From: Rhynochetos jubatus
Taxonomy: Eukaryota; Chordata; Aves; Eurypygiformes; Rhynochetidae
Length of the DNA stretch: 64,000 nt
Assembly (NCBI GenBank): GCA_027574665.1
Contig: CM050650.1
Coordinates: 97,809,086 to 97,873,085, forward strand
Reading direction: 5' to 3'
Positions 42,001 to 54,740 of this stretch are shown here, piece after piece; within the stretch, counting starts at the first letter, position 1, and every line of letters begins with the position of its first letter. The translations under genes were made by a program, and so were the position numbers. The notes under the pieces are model-generated. The model saw only the letters and a program-made list of their open reading frames with translations, made no database searches and was not told the origin of the DNA.

Positions 42001-45000
42001 TATATAGGATTAGCCATGCTAATAAGTAGGGGGGGTGGAATTGGCATCTGTTATAAATCAGTTACTAGAAAAGGGCTTTGGAAACCATTATTTTTTTTCA
42101 AAAGGGTGTCACAAACAGAAATTGTATTTTCTTTGAGAAATAATACAAAATCATAAGCACAGTTTGAATCTCAGCTTGGGAAAATTCAGTGAAATGTGAA
42201 ATGCCTTAGGAAAATCAAGCTGGGAAAGATCCATGTATATTCATTTCAGTTGTCCAACGTAACGAGCTGCAGTTCATGCTTTCCTGCCTGTGCGTGTCAT
42301 ATTCCTCTTAAGTTTAAGGAGTGAAGAGGTTGCAAGTAGAACAGTCTAGGTATCTTTCCCAGATCTCTATAACCATGCCCATATCTCTTTTTTCTTATAA
42401 CTACCTTTGCCCTGGGAAGCAAAGGGTTGAGATTTTGTTACCAGTACTTCTCACTCCAGTGGATGTTAGTGTAGCTGCAGGAGGAACAGGGTTCCATGCT
42501 TAGATCGTCTGTGGTTTTGGTATGCTGCCAGTCAAAAAGCAATAATGGAAACCCCAACAGGAAAACAGCAATTCTCTGTGGTTTATTGCCTAGTCAAATC
42601 TGAAGGTAATTTCCTGTCATCAGCCGTTGGTGTTTTCCTGGCGCCAGAACTTTTCCCCTGTCAGGGTTCCTACAAATAATGTAGGTATACAAGCTACCCC
42701 CAAAAAAGGCTCCAGTAATGTTTCATAAGGAAAGTGTTTCTTACTTAACCAAAACAAAAGATCACTATATATATGATTATAAAAATGAGATCTTACTATT
42801 AGTTCTGTAATTCTGGGCCATCTTGGAACTGAAGAACTAAACATTTTTAATTTCTTTCTGTTACCTTTAGGATAGAGTTATTATTTGTACAAAGAGTTTG
42901 TGATATTATATATGCAAGGTATGGTATAATCATATATAAAAGCAATGAGAAATCTTTCTGCTATGTCTCCAAAAATTTGAAAATAAATTAAATTAAAAAT
43001 GCAGAAATACATTAACATTTTATAAAGAACTTCTTGGTACATTAACTACTATGTCATGTAGATTTTTAGAACGGTTATATACCTTTTATTTTATCATTTA
43101 ACTGTTAAAAGCCTGCTACTTGTTAGCTGTAACTGGTACAGGCTAACTGTAAATTTTGATACTATCCGGACTAGACAAAGGGGGCACATCCTAAATACTC
43201 CAGTTAATAAAGAAACATGACAAAACCACCAGTCAGGAGGCTGATCATGCATTTTGTTTCTGCACTTAGATTTCCCAGACTGGGAAAACCGGAGGCTTGG
43301 CATTCCAGAAGGAATAGCTGGTGCTGAAAATTAAGGACTCACTCACAAAAAGAAGTAGTCTCAGAAAGAAGAAGGGGTCCAGGAAAGAATAAGGTGAAGA
43401 AGTGCGAGCAGCGGCACAACACAAACTAGCACAGCTTTCTGTCTGAGCTTCCCAGAACAGCACTGATCTGCCTGCTGGGATGGAAAGTGGAGACTTAATG
43501 AAAAAAGCAAGTTAGTGAGTAGGTGCATGAGATAGATAGCCAAGTAGGGTAAAAGCTCCAATTTTGTTGGGTTTTAAGTGCACCACAGTATCCAGAATCA
43601 GTATGGGCTGTTGCTTACTGTATTTGTGTAATGTTTCTAGGGAATAGTCTGGCTTCAGAATTATAGCATTAGAACAATATTATGAAAAGCTGAGTAAAAG
43701 AAAGAAAAATAAATTTAAAGAAAAATAAAATCTCTACTTTTACAGTAAAAGGCTTCATATGGGCCTTGAGGTCACTGAAGTAAAGGACACTATTTTGCTT
43801 GGCAAAAATCCAGCTATGAATGACTTAGGTGGATATAAGATCAATATCGCTGGAATCTCTTAAGTGATCTCCAAAACTCTGAAGGAATACTAAAAGAGAA
43901 TGACAAAAGCTGTGAATTTCAGGAGCAAGACCACAGAACAATTCTTCCTTGAACTCCTAGGTCTATTAGAGTTAGTGTTTTGTTTCACAGGTTGAAATCT
44001 TGATTTATAGGATTTGTGGAGGAAGAAAGGGAAGATGTGCTGAAGTTCCCAGGTTAAGATATACTCAGGACAGGTATGTTTGTAAAATAGCCTTAGGCTG
44101 AATCATCAATGATCAACCTCAGATCTTCCCAAAGGTACCTTTATTGTGGCTTACAGGGACTTGAAAAAGATCTTTCTGTGAATATGAATCATATATGATC
44201 TGAAGAAGTTTTGCTGAATTTAGACACAGAGGTTTGGATCCATCTAACCTAAGGTGGTATCTGAAAATGTGTTGCCTAACTCTGATGTAATAAGCTGAAT
44301 CTCACTTTGCAGTCAATGCAGATGATTTTAGAGGTGTTTATTTCTCTCCATTAACTACACAGGAATGTAGCACTAACTAGCTTAAAGTCAGGTAGCTGGC
44401 TTTGATATCTATAGTTTCTGTTGAAGTGAATCCCAGGATGTTAAAACTTAATCGACTTCTACAAATGCTATTTTCTATTTTCTGTGTTGTCTGATCAGTA
44501 TTTTGACAGCAGAGTCTTCAAATCTCATCAGTATACCTATACTTTTTTACACAATCCGTGAGTAAGGACTTCTTAAGTGGAACCAAGTCAGATAATACGA
44601 TGAATGGAAAGCAAACCGATATTAAAGGCTGTAGGTTGTACTTTAAATCCTGTCTCCTTCTCAAATGCTCTTATAGGACTGAACTAAACAGTAGTGTTCA
44701 TTTCACAAATATTTTCCTGGTGCTTTACACCTGAAAGTGAACACAGAGATCAGACCTTTCAAAAGACAATTGGAAGACATGAAAAGTGCTGCCCTTTTTC
44801 AGTAGTTGAGTAGCTAATACATTAAATGAGTGCATGTTTTTATTCTAGTCTTTATTTGAAGGACGTGCATCTTGCACCTTGCATAGTCAGTAGACTGTAA
44901 ACTCTTATAGATAAAGAAAAGCTTTGTTAAGAATTCCAAAACCACAACTTGTCTTCAGTATTTCCTGGGCCAAAGTAAAATTAGGCTCTGGTCCAGCAAT

Positions 45001-48000
45001 TTAAGGCATTCACTTGAAATAAGAGACCTGAGTTGCAGCCCCTCTTTTAATGATAGTCTCTGTATTAGATGTTAAGCATTTGCTCATGTGAGAGTCGGAA
45101 CTGCATTGTCTTCTCTGGAAAGTGCCCTAATCATGAGGCTACAGCCACACACACACGTGTGTGACTCTTTTTGGCTGGTAGATGTGCAATTGCTCTAAAC
45201 AGTGAAAAATCTTCAGTGGAAGGGATTCTAAGGAGGTCTTACCATGGAAGGCAATGAAGGGACTAAGATAGACTTGGCAGGTGTTTGCAAGTCTCAACAA
45301 GTATTTGGGTGACTTTCCTAAAAATCACTATATATGTATATATATGAAAGAGGAAGTGGACCCCATATTTCACATCGTGGAGGTTAGATGTCCGTAACTA
45401 ACATGGGAGTGATTAAGCAGTGCTGCCACCACCACTGACATGCCATGGGAAAGGGATGTTGTTCAAGGAAAAGGTTTTTAAGACTTTGGAGAGGCTTCCC
45501 TGTAGCATGGGAACTATTTACCAAAGACCATAAGGGGACAAGGGATTAGACATTGCCTGGCAATCAACTTTCACTCAGACTGCTAGTCCTTGTGAATGCC
45601 ATTCTCAGCTGCTTTATCCTTCACGTATGGCATAGGAAGCCTGTGTACTTCATGACTGGCTCCTGCCCCTAAGCAGGGTTTGTCCAGTTCCAGGCACTTT
45701 CCTGAAATTGTTACAGTATCAAAAGGATACTGGAAGCCAAGGGATTACTTTCTGAAACTGCCTTGAACTGACTACTAATTAGTGTTTTGTTTGATAGCCC
45801 TTTCATAGCTGGATGCAGCTGGATGAAAATAAACCACAAAGGGAGCACATTTTTGCTTATCATTAATTTTTACTTAGTTTTGTAGACACTTGTGAGACAC
45901 TGCAGTAATCATCTTAATTTGTCATATGCTGTAAAGAGATTTAGTAGTTTTATTCATTTCAGGAGTCTTCTTTGTTACTTCTCAACAGTCTAATCAAATG
46001 AACACAATTTATGATGAGTTGGATCATGAGATATTGCTCAAACTATTCTGGTGAACTTCTACTTTATTAAAATATAAGATATCATTAAAGTTTACTATTA
46101 AATTTTTCAATGCCCTGAGGGCATTTTCCGTGCAGTAGAGAAGCAGGGGTCTGAGCTGACTAGATTTTGAAAATCAGTCCAGTCCCTCTGCCACATTTTT
46201 GTGAAAAAATAATGACCGTTTACACAAGCAACCAGAAATATGTAACTTTTCTCATCCTTGCTTCAATATGTACACAAATAAACCATAACTAGATTATGGC
46301 GCATGAGTGTTTCACAGCTCCTGGGTCCAGTGTTCTGGCCCTGCTGCATTCTGTATCTGTGTCAGGTCAAAAAAAAGGGTATACACCTGCTGAATTATGT
46401 TTTCCAGACCCAGGAAACCAAGGTGTATAGACCAGATGGAAATGTACCCACAAACCACCCTAAAGAGCCAGAACACAGGTAAGTTCTATACTGTAGGAAG
46501 GAAATTTTGATTGTTTTAAAGATGTGTCATTTTAGGCAGCAGTAGGGTTAGGTTTTTTTACCTGACAAATGTTGTGCAGCCTTTGCTTTCCTTCCTAGTC
46601 CACACAGGCTTAAAGCCTGTTTTGTTCTTAACAGATGTTTGAGACATCTCTCTTCTCAGCAACTTAAAGAAATTATATTTTGGCAGACAATTTAGTTACT
46701 GTCTTGGTTGGTTTCAAGTTCAGACACTTAAAAATGTCTCACTACCTACAGTTTAAATAAAAAAAACATGCTTTCCCCTATTAGATAATCTCCTTAATCT
46801 TGTTTTAGTGACTGTAGTATGGTTTTCTCCTAGGCTTTAATTCACCTCCACCAACATAACATTCTTCAGAAAAAGCTTGCTGGTGCCTTGATGAGGATCT
46901 TAGGCCATGTTAATGCTAGGTCTCTGACAGGATCTAACAATAACAATTCTCAGTGAAGCAGTTCCACTCCGCAGGGTAGAGTCTTATCATCTTCAATGTG
47001 TGATCAACCATGACTGCCGAATTACAATAAGGAAATAGACTGACACAGAATTGTGCGAGGGGCCAGCCCCGGCTATGTGGGAGGAAAATCTCCAGTTCAA
47101 AAAACTTGTGCCTGTGCAGAAATGGTTCCTTCTTCTCAACTGTACTGCAGCATTGGCAGTACAGTCAACTCTCAAATTGCTGTGGAAGTAGGTCTGCAGG
47201 ACAACTCTTTAAGTGCTTTCTGTGTAGGTACTTACATTAGGAGCTTTCTTAGAACTAAAGCTTGCTTTCAGAAAACAGGGTCTCTCAAATCATGTTGAGG
47301 TCACTGATAGCACATATGTACCTTATTTCTCCCTCTGAGAAGCACGTCTGCCAAGTAATAGGGATAGTTCTCACTGCTACCTCAACCACTGGCAGATGGA
47401 AAAGTCTTACAAAACTATTTGCATACAAATACAGTAAATAGCATATGAATAATTTGGGCTTGCAGCAGCCAGTAGAAAGATAAAGAAAACTATGCGTATA
47501 AGGACAGACCCAGAGCAATCTTTGCTAGGCTTCAAAGCCACTGAGTATCTATCAGTGACAGCTTCAAGCATACAACGAACATGAAGGACCCTGAGTATGT
47601 TTATGTCTTGGTAGCATACACAATATTCCTATAAGACCCATTGAAAGAAATTAAGATAACACAACCTGTTATCTACCTGTTAAGGTAGAGCTTAACCAGG
47701 AAAGTAGTACAAGTATTTTTAAACTATAGTGTACACAGCCTAGGCCTGACTCCCTATAGAATACCTGTGAAGAAGGGACTGCTTTAGTTTCTGAGAAGTA
47801 TAATTTTATGGTCTACACCACTGGTCTTTTTTTTTTTTTTTGGCAACTTTTTAACTACAAACCTGTGTTCATCTGTTTTGACTCATGAGGTACAAGAAAA
47901 TTCCTTTTTGTTTTTAATTTATATTTTTATCTGATGATGCAATAAATTGTTTTGGCATAAATACAGTTATTGAATTCCTTTTCAGCTGAGCATCAATTTC

Positions 48001-48200
48001 ATATAATAATTCACTAGGCTAAGGAAGTCAGAAGAATAGCACAGTCAGACCAGCTGCTTCTTAAATTGAAACAAATTCTTCTTAAGCCTAAAGCAAAGCA
48101 TACAACTGGAGGGAAAAAACTGTCAAGCATTCAAAGGAAGGTCCTCAAAAACAGGATGACACCTATTGTTTGCTGGGCTGCTATTTATTTTCTTTTTCCT
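36003..48200. other. Intergenic stretch, mostly without recognised elements
   Basis: No gene is supported. It holds a GC-rich block at 38560-38985 (listed separately), a TA/CA-rich patch around 39236-39300 and a short TATATGTATATATATG patch near 45331-45346. There is also a palindromic ACACACACGTGTGTG-type patch near 45150-45163 and 15 T at 47827-47841. The stretch 37960-38480 keeps several CpG sites and varied, non-repetitive composition unlike its flanks. Open frames are short and unconvincing. Confidence 0.6.
38560..38985. repeat. GC-rich block, class unresolved
   Basis: This block is far richer in GC than the AT-rich DNA on both sides and has sharp edges. It opens near TTCTGTAGTGGTACTCCGGG and fades at about CCACTACTGTGCCC. 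It is full of CCC and GGG runs such as CATCCCCAGGGAGG. Long overlapping open frames occur on both strands (174 codons + and 152 codons - among them), which reflects few AT-rich stops rather than coding. The sharp composition change suggests an inserted repeat (an LTR or LINE piece), but I could not match it to a family or find a target-site duplication. A regulatory CpG-type element is the alternative, though CpG dinucleotides are few. Confidence 0.45.
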
Positions 48201-48624
48201 AATAAATATATATAATATAATAATATATGTAATATATGATACATAATACATAATACACTATATATAACATACAAGATACTGTATACAATAAATAGCATAT
48301 ATAGAATGCATGTTATATAATATATAAAATGTTATACAATTTATAATGTATAGTATGTGATACATAATATATAGCATACAATACATAATAATATATAGTG
48401 TATAGTATGTAATGTATGACATACAGCATATATTTAATGTATATTAAATTATATGCAATGTGTAATGTGTGTAATACTTATTGTATGGTTTATAATGTAT
48501 AATGTGTATTATGTGTTTATATAATATATTATATATTGCATGGATTACATGTATTTATATGTATAGCTATATATATGTTATATAAATATTATATGCTATA
48601 TAATTTATATTATTTACACATATT
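48201..48624. repeat. TA-rich low-complexity tract (about 424 bp)
   Basis: This tract is built almost entirely from ATA, TAA, TATA and ATGTA words, such as ATAATATATGTAATATATGA and ACATAATACATAATACAC, with very few C or G. The repeat is irregular rather than a pure dinucleotide, so it looks like an old, mutated TA/ATAC microsatellite. Many short self-complementary words would allow hairpins or cruciforms. No gene signal is present. Confidence 0.9.
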
Positions 48625-50175
48625 TTGGGTAAAGTCTATTTTTTACTCCTCTCACCCTGTAATTGCTTATTTCTTCTCCCATAGCTAAATTTCCATCCCC
48701 TTAGCAGCCTTTAGCAGGTACAAACACAGAGTATAAGACCATTGGTACACATGAAGTGTTTATATGGAGCTGTAATGAGCTCCAGCTCTTCTCTCTCACC
48801 CCAGTCTGGACCTCTTTCACTCCATTCATGTACATGCAGTGGTGTGGCTTTATCAGCTTTATAGGGGCTTTTTTAAAACCAGTCTGGTAACTGCACATGT
48901 CAAATCTAACGTCTACCAAGTTACTCATGTAAACCACCAACTTTGCCCACTGTCTTGTTTGGTCAACCAGAATTCCTGCAATACTGAAAAGACCCCATAG
49001 GAGTGTGGAAAAAATACAAAGAACTTTGAGGAACCGATGAAGTCAGTGTTGGGTAATTGACAGTTACAATTGCTATATATCCTTTCTGTTTGTGTCAAAC
49101 CAGAATAAATTTCTTGTGAAAAGTCAGAAGGCAACAAAATAAAATCAATTTACAGGAACAGGGAACTTGAAAAGGTTAAGAGGATTTGAAAAAAAAATTA
49201 CTATTTTCCAAGTGATAAACTTCTTTGAAATTGCTTAAGAAAGGTAACAATAATTTGATGTTTGTAGCACAGAATTGTTTCTAGAATGGGGAGGAAACGT
49301 AATCTCTTTTTGTTTTGGTAGTAAGTCTAATTAAACCCGCATGTAAACAATTGGAAGCCGCTTTCTTACGTAATTAAAATATTATTTATAACATTACAAT
49401 GTGGTTTCTAATCAGAACCTAGCCTACAGTCCTAAACAAGAAATGCAGATTCTGACGGTATCCTACCATCAAAGGATTTTCTATGTAATCAGATGCAGCC
49501 ATCTGATTCATATGTTCAAAGCCAAGTGCCTTGGGGGAACAGGGAGCAAAGGTAAGTGAGCTGATGCAGAAATTCTATAGTTGGCATCTGACCTTTCTTG
49601 AAGTCGTCTGCTTCCAAACTTATGAAATATTCCTTAAAGCAAATACACTGTATTTAAGCCAGAACAACTCTCTTTCTTTGCTTAAACCTGGAAATTTATA
49701 AACCAGATACAAGCGCAGCAGGCAAAATTTACAGATTTTTCTTCCAATGCTGCTATTCTACAGGAATATGTGGAGTTTTTCTGCTAAATGGGTGGCTGTT
49801 TCCAGCTATATGTGATCAGATACTAGGATTTGTATGGTAGCATATCCACATCTGCATTCAACAGAAACATGTCACCTCACTATAGAAAAAGGTGTATTAT
49901 TTATTTTTTCCATCAGTTGGATTAGTGACTCAGTAAAACTGTAGTATCAACCAAGACAGATTAAGTTCTCTGTGTCATACAGAGAACAATTGCTTAGTTT
50001 GGTAAGACATGTACCCTCTTATGAAGAATAATTACCAGTACTTTATTTAGTACAGCTTCAAGTTTATGCCTGTGTACCTACCCAAGTACTAAGTTTGTTA
50101 AGAAACCTCCCTCCCGACTCTTTCTTATGCCTCTCTTTTATTGTAATGAAATGTAAAAATTGCTGTTTATGGTAG
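48625..50175. other. Intergenic sequence
   Basis: Ordinary AT-rich DNA with no supportable exon or recognised repeat. The minus-strand open frames of 79 and 70 codons near 48701-49137 show no domain. Confidence 0.65.
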
Positions 50176-50734
50176 TGTGCTGGTTTTAGTGGAGGTAGAG
50201 TTAAATTTCTTCATCATAGCTAGTATGGGACTATGTTTTGGATTTCTACTGGAAACAGTGTTGATAATACAGAGGTGTTTTCATTACTGCTGAGCAGGAC
50301 TTACACAGAGTCAAGGCCCTTTCTGCTCCCCAAACCACCCCACAATCAAGTAGCCTGGGGTGCACAAGATCCCCTTGGGAGGGGGTACAGCTGGGACAGC
50401 TGACCCCAACTGACCATATATTATGGATATTACATACCATATGACATCATGCTCAGCAATTAAAAGCTGGGGAAAAAAGAAGGAAAGGGAGACGTTCAGA
50501 GTGATGGCATTTGAATTCCCAAGTAACTGTTACCTGTGATGGAGCCCTGCATTCCTGGAGATGGCTGAACACCTGCCTGCTGATGGGAAGTGGTGAATGA
50601 ATTCCTTATTTGGCTTTGCTTGTGTGCATAGCTTCTCATTTTTACTCTTCCAATTCTTTCCCCCATCCCACCGTGGGGGCAGTGAGCAAGCAGCTGTGTG
50701 ATGCTTAGTTGCCAACTGGGGTTAAACCACAACA
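50176..50734 (-). mobile_element. Solo LTR, short avian ERV family (copy F), with perfect target-site duplication
   Basis: The + strand begins TGTGCTGGTTTTAGTGGAGG and ends GGGGTTAAACCACAACA, the reverse complement of the family's CCAGGACA end and TGTTGTGGTTTAACC start. Perfect 5-bp direct repeats GGTAG flank it at 50171-50175 and 50735-50739. Its blocks match the copies at 10395, 12991 and 62247, including TGCTGAGCAGGACTTACACAG, the TGACATCA motif (50442-50449 on +) and a CAATTCTTTCCCCCATCC region. It is 559 bp with no interior, so it is a solo LTR left by recombination between the two LTRs of a provirus. Confidence 0.93.
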
Positions 50735-53700
50735 GGTAGAAAAAAATTAAGCAGAAATTAACTAAAAAGTAGATGCAAAGATATACTGCCGTTATGCATT
50801 CAACATTCAGCAGTCTCCCTCAACTACATATATGCTCTTTATAAATTTCTCTGAATATAGATTTATACAAGATCATAAAAAGCAGTTCAGTTCAGCAGAA
50901 GGAAGATGTTCAGCAGAAGACAGACCACAGGGTAGAGACTAAAGATAAGAAGTCCTGTTATTTAATTTTTTTTTTTTTTTAAAAAAGCAAAGTAGAACTT
51001 TGTAAGAACTTTGTTTTAGAAACATTAAAGGGTTCGATTAATATTGTAAACGCTATAGTCACTTTGTACTTGCACAGGTCTTGTGGTGTGGACAGTCTAT
51101 TCCAGTAAATGATTCCAAAGGTCCTCAATGGATGTCCATTCTGTATTTAAAATATTAACATTTTGTTGTATTGTCATGAGTAAGCTATGTTTAAAATAAG
51201 GTATATGAGAATGAAAAACTAAATTGCAAATAAATGATCAAAGAAAAGTAGTTTTGCATAATTCATTAGAAATTATTTTAAATAAATATCTTCAAATCCA
51301 TCAGCCTTTTACATTTTGATATTCCTAAAACCCAAATGTAATTATGTTTTAGGTACTTTTAGGTTGCTAACATTTAATATAATTTGTGAAGTATCACTGC
51401 ATTCTAGATTTCTCACAAGTTTTTATTCTAACAGTTGCTAATTTCCCATTTGTATATGGTACACTAAATTTATAAAAATGCATAGTAATTATTAAAAATA
51501 TTTTATAAATATGTATGTTTGAACTACCCTTGAGATAACAAAATGAAAAATAACAAAACAAAATTCTATACAATTAGATCAAAGGTCAACATTACTGTTC
51601 AGCCATAACATAAAATTAATGTGATATGAACTAGGACAATACTTCAATATAGGTAACAGTGGTAAAATTTGTCCTTCAAGTTCATCCCATCCAAAAAAAA
51701 TTATATAATTACATAGTTCACAGAGCTTTGGAATTACTTATTTGGAAAATTAAATAATTGCAAGAAAAGGCTGCACTTAATGCTCTGTTCAGGAAAAGAA
51801 TGACTCATCATCCATTTGTTCTATGGGTGAACTGAGCTTTTGCAATAGTTGAGACTAATACAGCACAGCTCCTGAAATAAAGGAAATCCATTTGCTCTGG
51901 CACAAATGGCAAATAAACTCCATATTTATGTGCAGATTTAACAACATTTGCTGAGCTTTTAACATTTCCAGTTATATTACTTTATAACTGGAGCTGGTCA
52001 CACAGTGAAAACATTTTATTTTTTTTCCCACAAACTTGCTAAATCTCAGCCTGCTCTTTAAATTTCCTCTCTTTTAAGCTTCTTGACTTATTCCCTTTAT
52101 TATGCACATCTATGAAAGACCTATTATGAGTACAGGTAAATACGGATGACTTCTCCAAAAAGAAACTGCTAGGAGCACTAAATGGTTTTGCTAATGTTAA
52201 GGAGCAAGGAAAAGGGGGAAACTTGCTAGAAGTTTGGAACTACTCATGATCTCATACTGATTTTTCTAAATCTTATGGATGAGAACGATCAGTGTAGACT
52301 AAGAATATTTTAGGAGTCAAAAAGTTCTCTTACCTGAAAAGAGAAACTGGGAATTTAAAAGCATTTTCATAAAGGACTTACTTATTCTCCAATGAAAACT
52401 GACTCACAAAGATGGCATAGTTTTTTCATCTTCTGAACTGGAAATGTCTGTATTGCCTATTACCCATTTAAAAATGCATTTAGATATGTTCAGTTTTGAT
52501 CAATAAATTGTGAAATAATTTCTAACATTTTTTCTGATTTACAGTTAATAAAATTCTAACTTGATTTTCAAATAATTTTCTGTCTTCTACATGCCTTGTT
52601 TTTTATACTGCTAAGTGCCTTAAAATCGTTCAGCGACTTTTCCAGAAAATGTTTCTGCTATGAGCAGAAATATATGTGAAGTATTGATTCTATGATTTCT
52701 TTAAAAACAGACAAAGCTTAATGAGTGGGGTGAGTACCACTGCACAGACATTTGCTGAGCTAAAATACACATTGTCAAAAGAAGGTATTTTTTGTGGGTT
52801 TTTTATTTCATACTGGTGGCAATAACTGCATTTAATCCTATGTTAGACACCTAACTGGTTACTAGGTTTTAAAATCCTACTGAAATATTCTTTCTAAAAT
52901 GGATCTCTGTGTAGAAAGTGGAGAGATTTAGGTTCTTTTAAAGCCTCGAAACTTCTCTCTTTCTAGGACCTGGAGAGTAGTTACTTCCTATACTTAGCAA
53001 GTAGTTTTTTTCTTAAACAGTTGAGTTGCTAGCGTTACACACTTTAAGTGGATCAATAATGAACAAATCTGTAAGTATATACTTAAGAATATGTAAACTG
53101 ATGAAGATGTTGTATAGTGTCAAAACTTTCCTCATGTCATGCTTTGTTTTGAACAAAATTACCATAAAGTTTGACTATGGTTTGTAGTGTTAGTTGAACT
53201 CTTCCTGACCTTCTAATACTGTGAAGCATCTTGAAACTTGCTTAGTGAAGAATTTTCTTTTTTCTGTGTCAGTATGTCAATGATTTGTATGTCCTGTAGT
53301 TTTACATATTTGGGTTTAAGATCATCAGGTGGCTCCATCCATAGGTGATTTGTCTGGGATTTTCTTTGTGTACTTCTACACTTCTGATAAGAAATTGGAA
53401 AATGGCTAAATTCTGTAGGTTTATATATTGTAAATGCATAAATAGGCATATGTTATATCATATCATATGCTGAATGTGCTCTATTTGAGTTGTTGCAACA
53501 TAACAATAGACCAATGGATTATGAAAGTATAGTTTTATCTTTGAGTGTGGCTATGGGTTTTGTGTACCTGATCCATAAACTGAACTCAAACAGTTGTCTC
53601 CATTGTATCCTTCTTAGGGAAGCAAAGTTAACAAAAACAAGCTGATAAATAATCAATTACAAATAAATATTATCTGAACAAAACTTGAACACCAAACTGG

Positions 53701-54545
53701 ATTAAAAGCTACAAACGTATTGCAAACAAACACCGCACCCCCCAAATTCCTAACATCCCCCCCCCCCCCCAAATCCACAAAAAAAGCGCAGAATTATATT
53801 GTATTATCAGCCTTCTTGTATCCATACCTACAAGCTTCCCTTTCTTTGCTTCCTACATCTGATGAATATTCAGTTCCTAAATGGAATGGGCAAAGTAGCT
53901 TCTTACAATCAGTCTACATTTTCCCATATGTAATTTCATCTCCTTATTGCTAGTTTATATCCTTTGCATCCTCTAAACAATTCTATTCTCACTTAGTTTT
54001 TTCAGGTATTTGTAGATTTAATTACATCTTAGATAAACTATATATATATCCATGTCTCATCTTTTGTTCTCAAATAAATTCTATAATTTTATTTTGAGCA
54101 TGGTCTGACTTCCTACGTCTGTATGCCTGAAGCAGAATATATTTTGCCATGCAAATCACATGCACTTTTTGGAAGACTTATTTTTCTGTTCCGTCATTTG
54201 TAATATAATGACAAACTCCTCTGGTCTATTTATTGTCATACACTACTATTGTCATACACTGAAATCTGTTGGAATTCTTTTGCACTAATGTTGTTATGTA
54301 CAAGATAGATGTTTACGTCTAATCTAGTTACTGACTTCATATCCAGTGGAGGTAAATCAGATTTTGCATAGGATGACTCATCTCAACCAAAAAGATAGGT
54401 ACCTGCAGGTCAGATGGATAAATAGCTGGAAGAACCTATTGCAACCTACTGACTGTAAAGGGTGTCTGTGGTGACAGGAGTAGACTTAGATATCTAATTT
54501 TTCCATCCCTAAAGCTAGGTGAGACTACCAACTTTTGTAACTTGC
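50735..54545. other. Intergenic sequence, possible non-coding conserved segment
   Basis: No gene is supported. It contains an A/T run at 50960-50985 and a 14-C run at 53757-53770. The part from about 51220 to 52120 is AT-rich but varied and free of simple repeats, with an AP-1-like TGACTCA in AATGACTCATCATCC near 51800. This is the texture of vertebrate conserved non-coding DNA, though an alignment would be needed to say so. The 78-codon frame at 53213-53449 (-) has no recognisable homology. Confidence 0.5.
53757..53770. repeat. 14-base poly-C run
   Basis: An uninterrupted run of 14 C on the + strand, close to other C-rich text (CCGCACCCCCC at about 53733-53743). It could form G-quadruplex or i-motif structures and may be a length-variable or error-prone site in sequencing. 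Confidence 0.95.
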
Positions 54546-54590
54546 TGTCGTGGTTTAACTCCAGCTAGCAAAATACCATGGAGCTGCTAT
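54546..54590 (+). mobile_element. 5' scrap of an LTR
   Basis: TGTCGTGGTTTAACTCCAGC followed by TAGCA matches the first 25 or so bases of the LTR family seen at 62247 and 10395. The sequence then drifts and the rest of the LTR is missing. It is either a truncated insertion or one broken by later events. It lies just upstream of a CR1 tail. Confidence 0.6.
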
Positions 54591-54669
54591 GCTGAATAAT
54601 TGACGCTTAACTATAAACTGTAGTGTTAGTTCGAGGAAGAGTCCTAGGAGTCTAGAAATTACCTATCTT

Positions 54670-54740
54670 AAAAGTCGGACTTGAGGACCTTAAAGGTCTT
54701 TTCCAGCCTAAAAGATTCTGTGATTCAATTATTCTCAATC
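54670..54740 (+). mobile_element. CR1 LINE 3' tail fragment
   Basis: The text GGACTTGAGGACCTTAAAGG, then TCTTTTCCAGCCTAAAAGAT and TCTGTGATTCAATTATTC, matches the well-known 3' end of avian CR1 elements. These read roughly 'GGACT-GATGATCTTAAAGGTCTTTTCC-ACCTAAATGATTCT-TGATTC' and end in short TGATTC-type repeats rather than poly-A. CR1 copies are usually 5'-truncated, and this one retains only the last 70 or so bases. It is the only CR1 piece I could recognise with confidence in the window. Confidence 0.85.
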
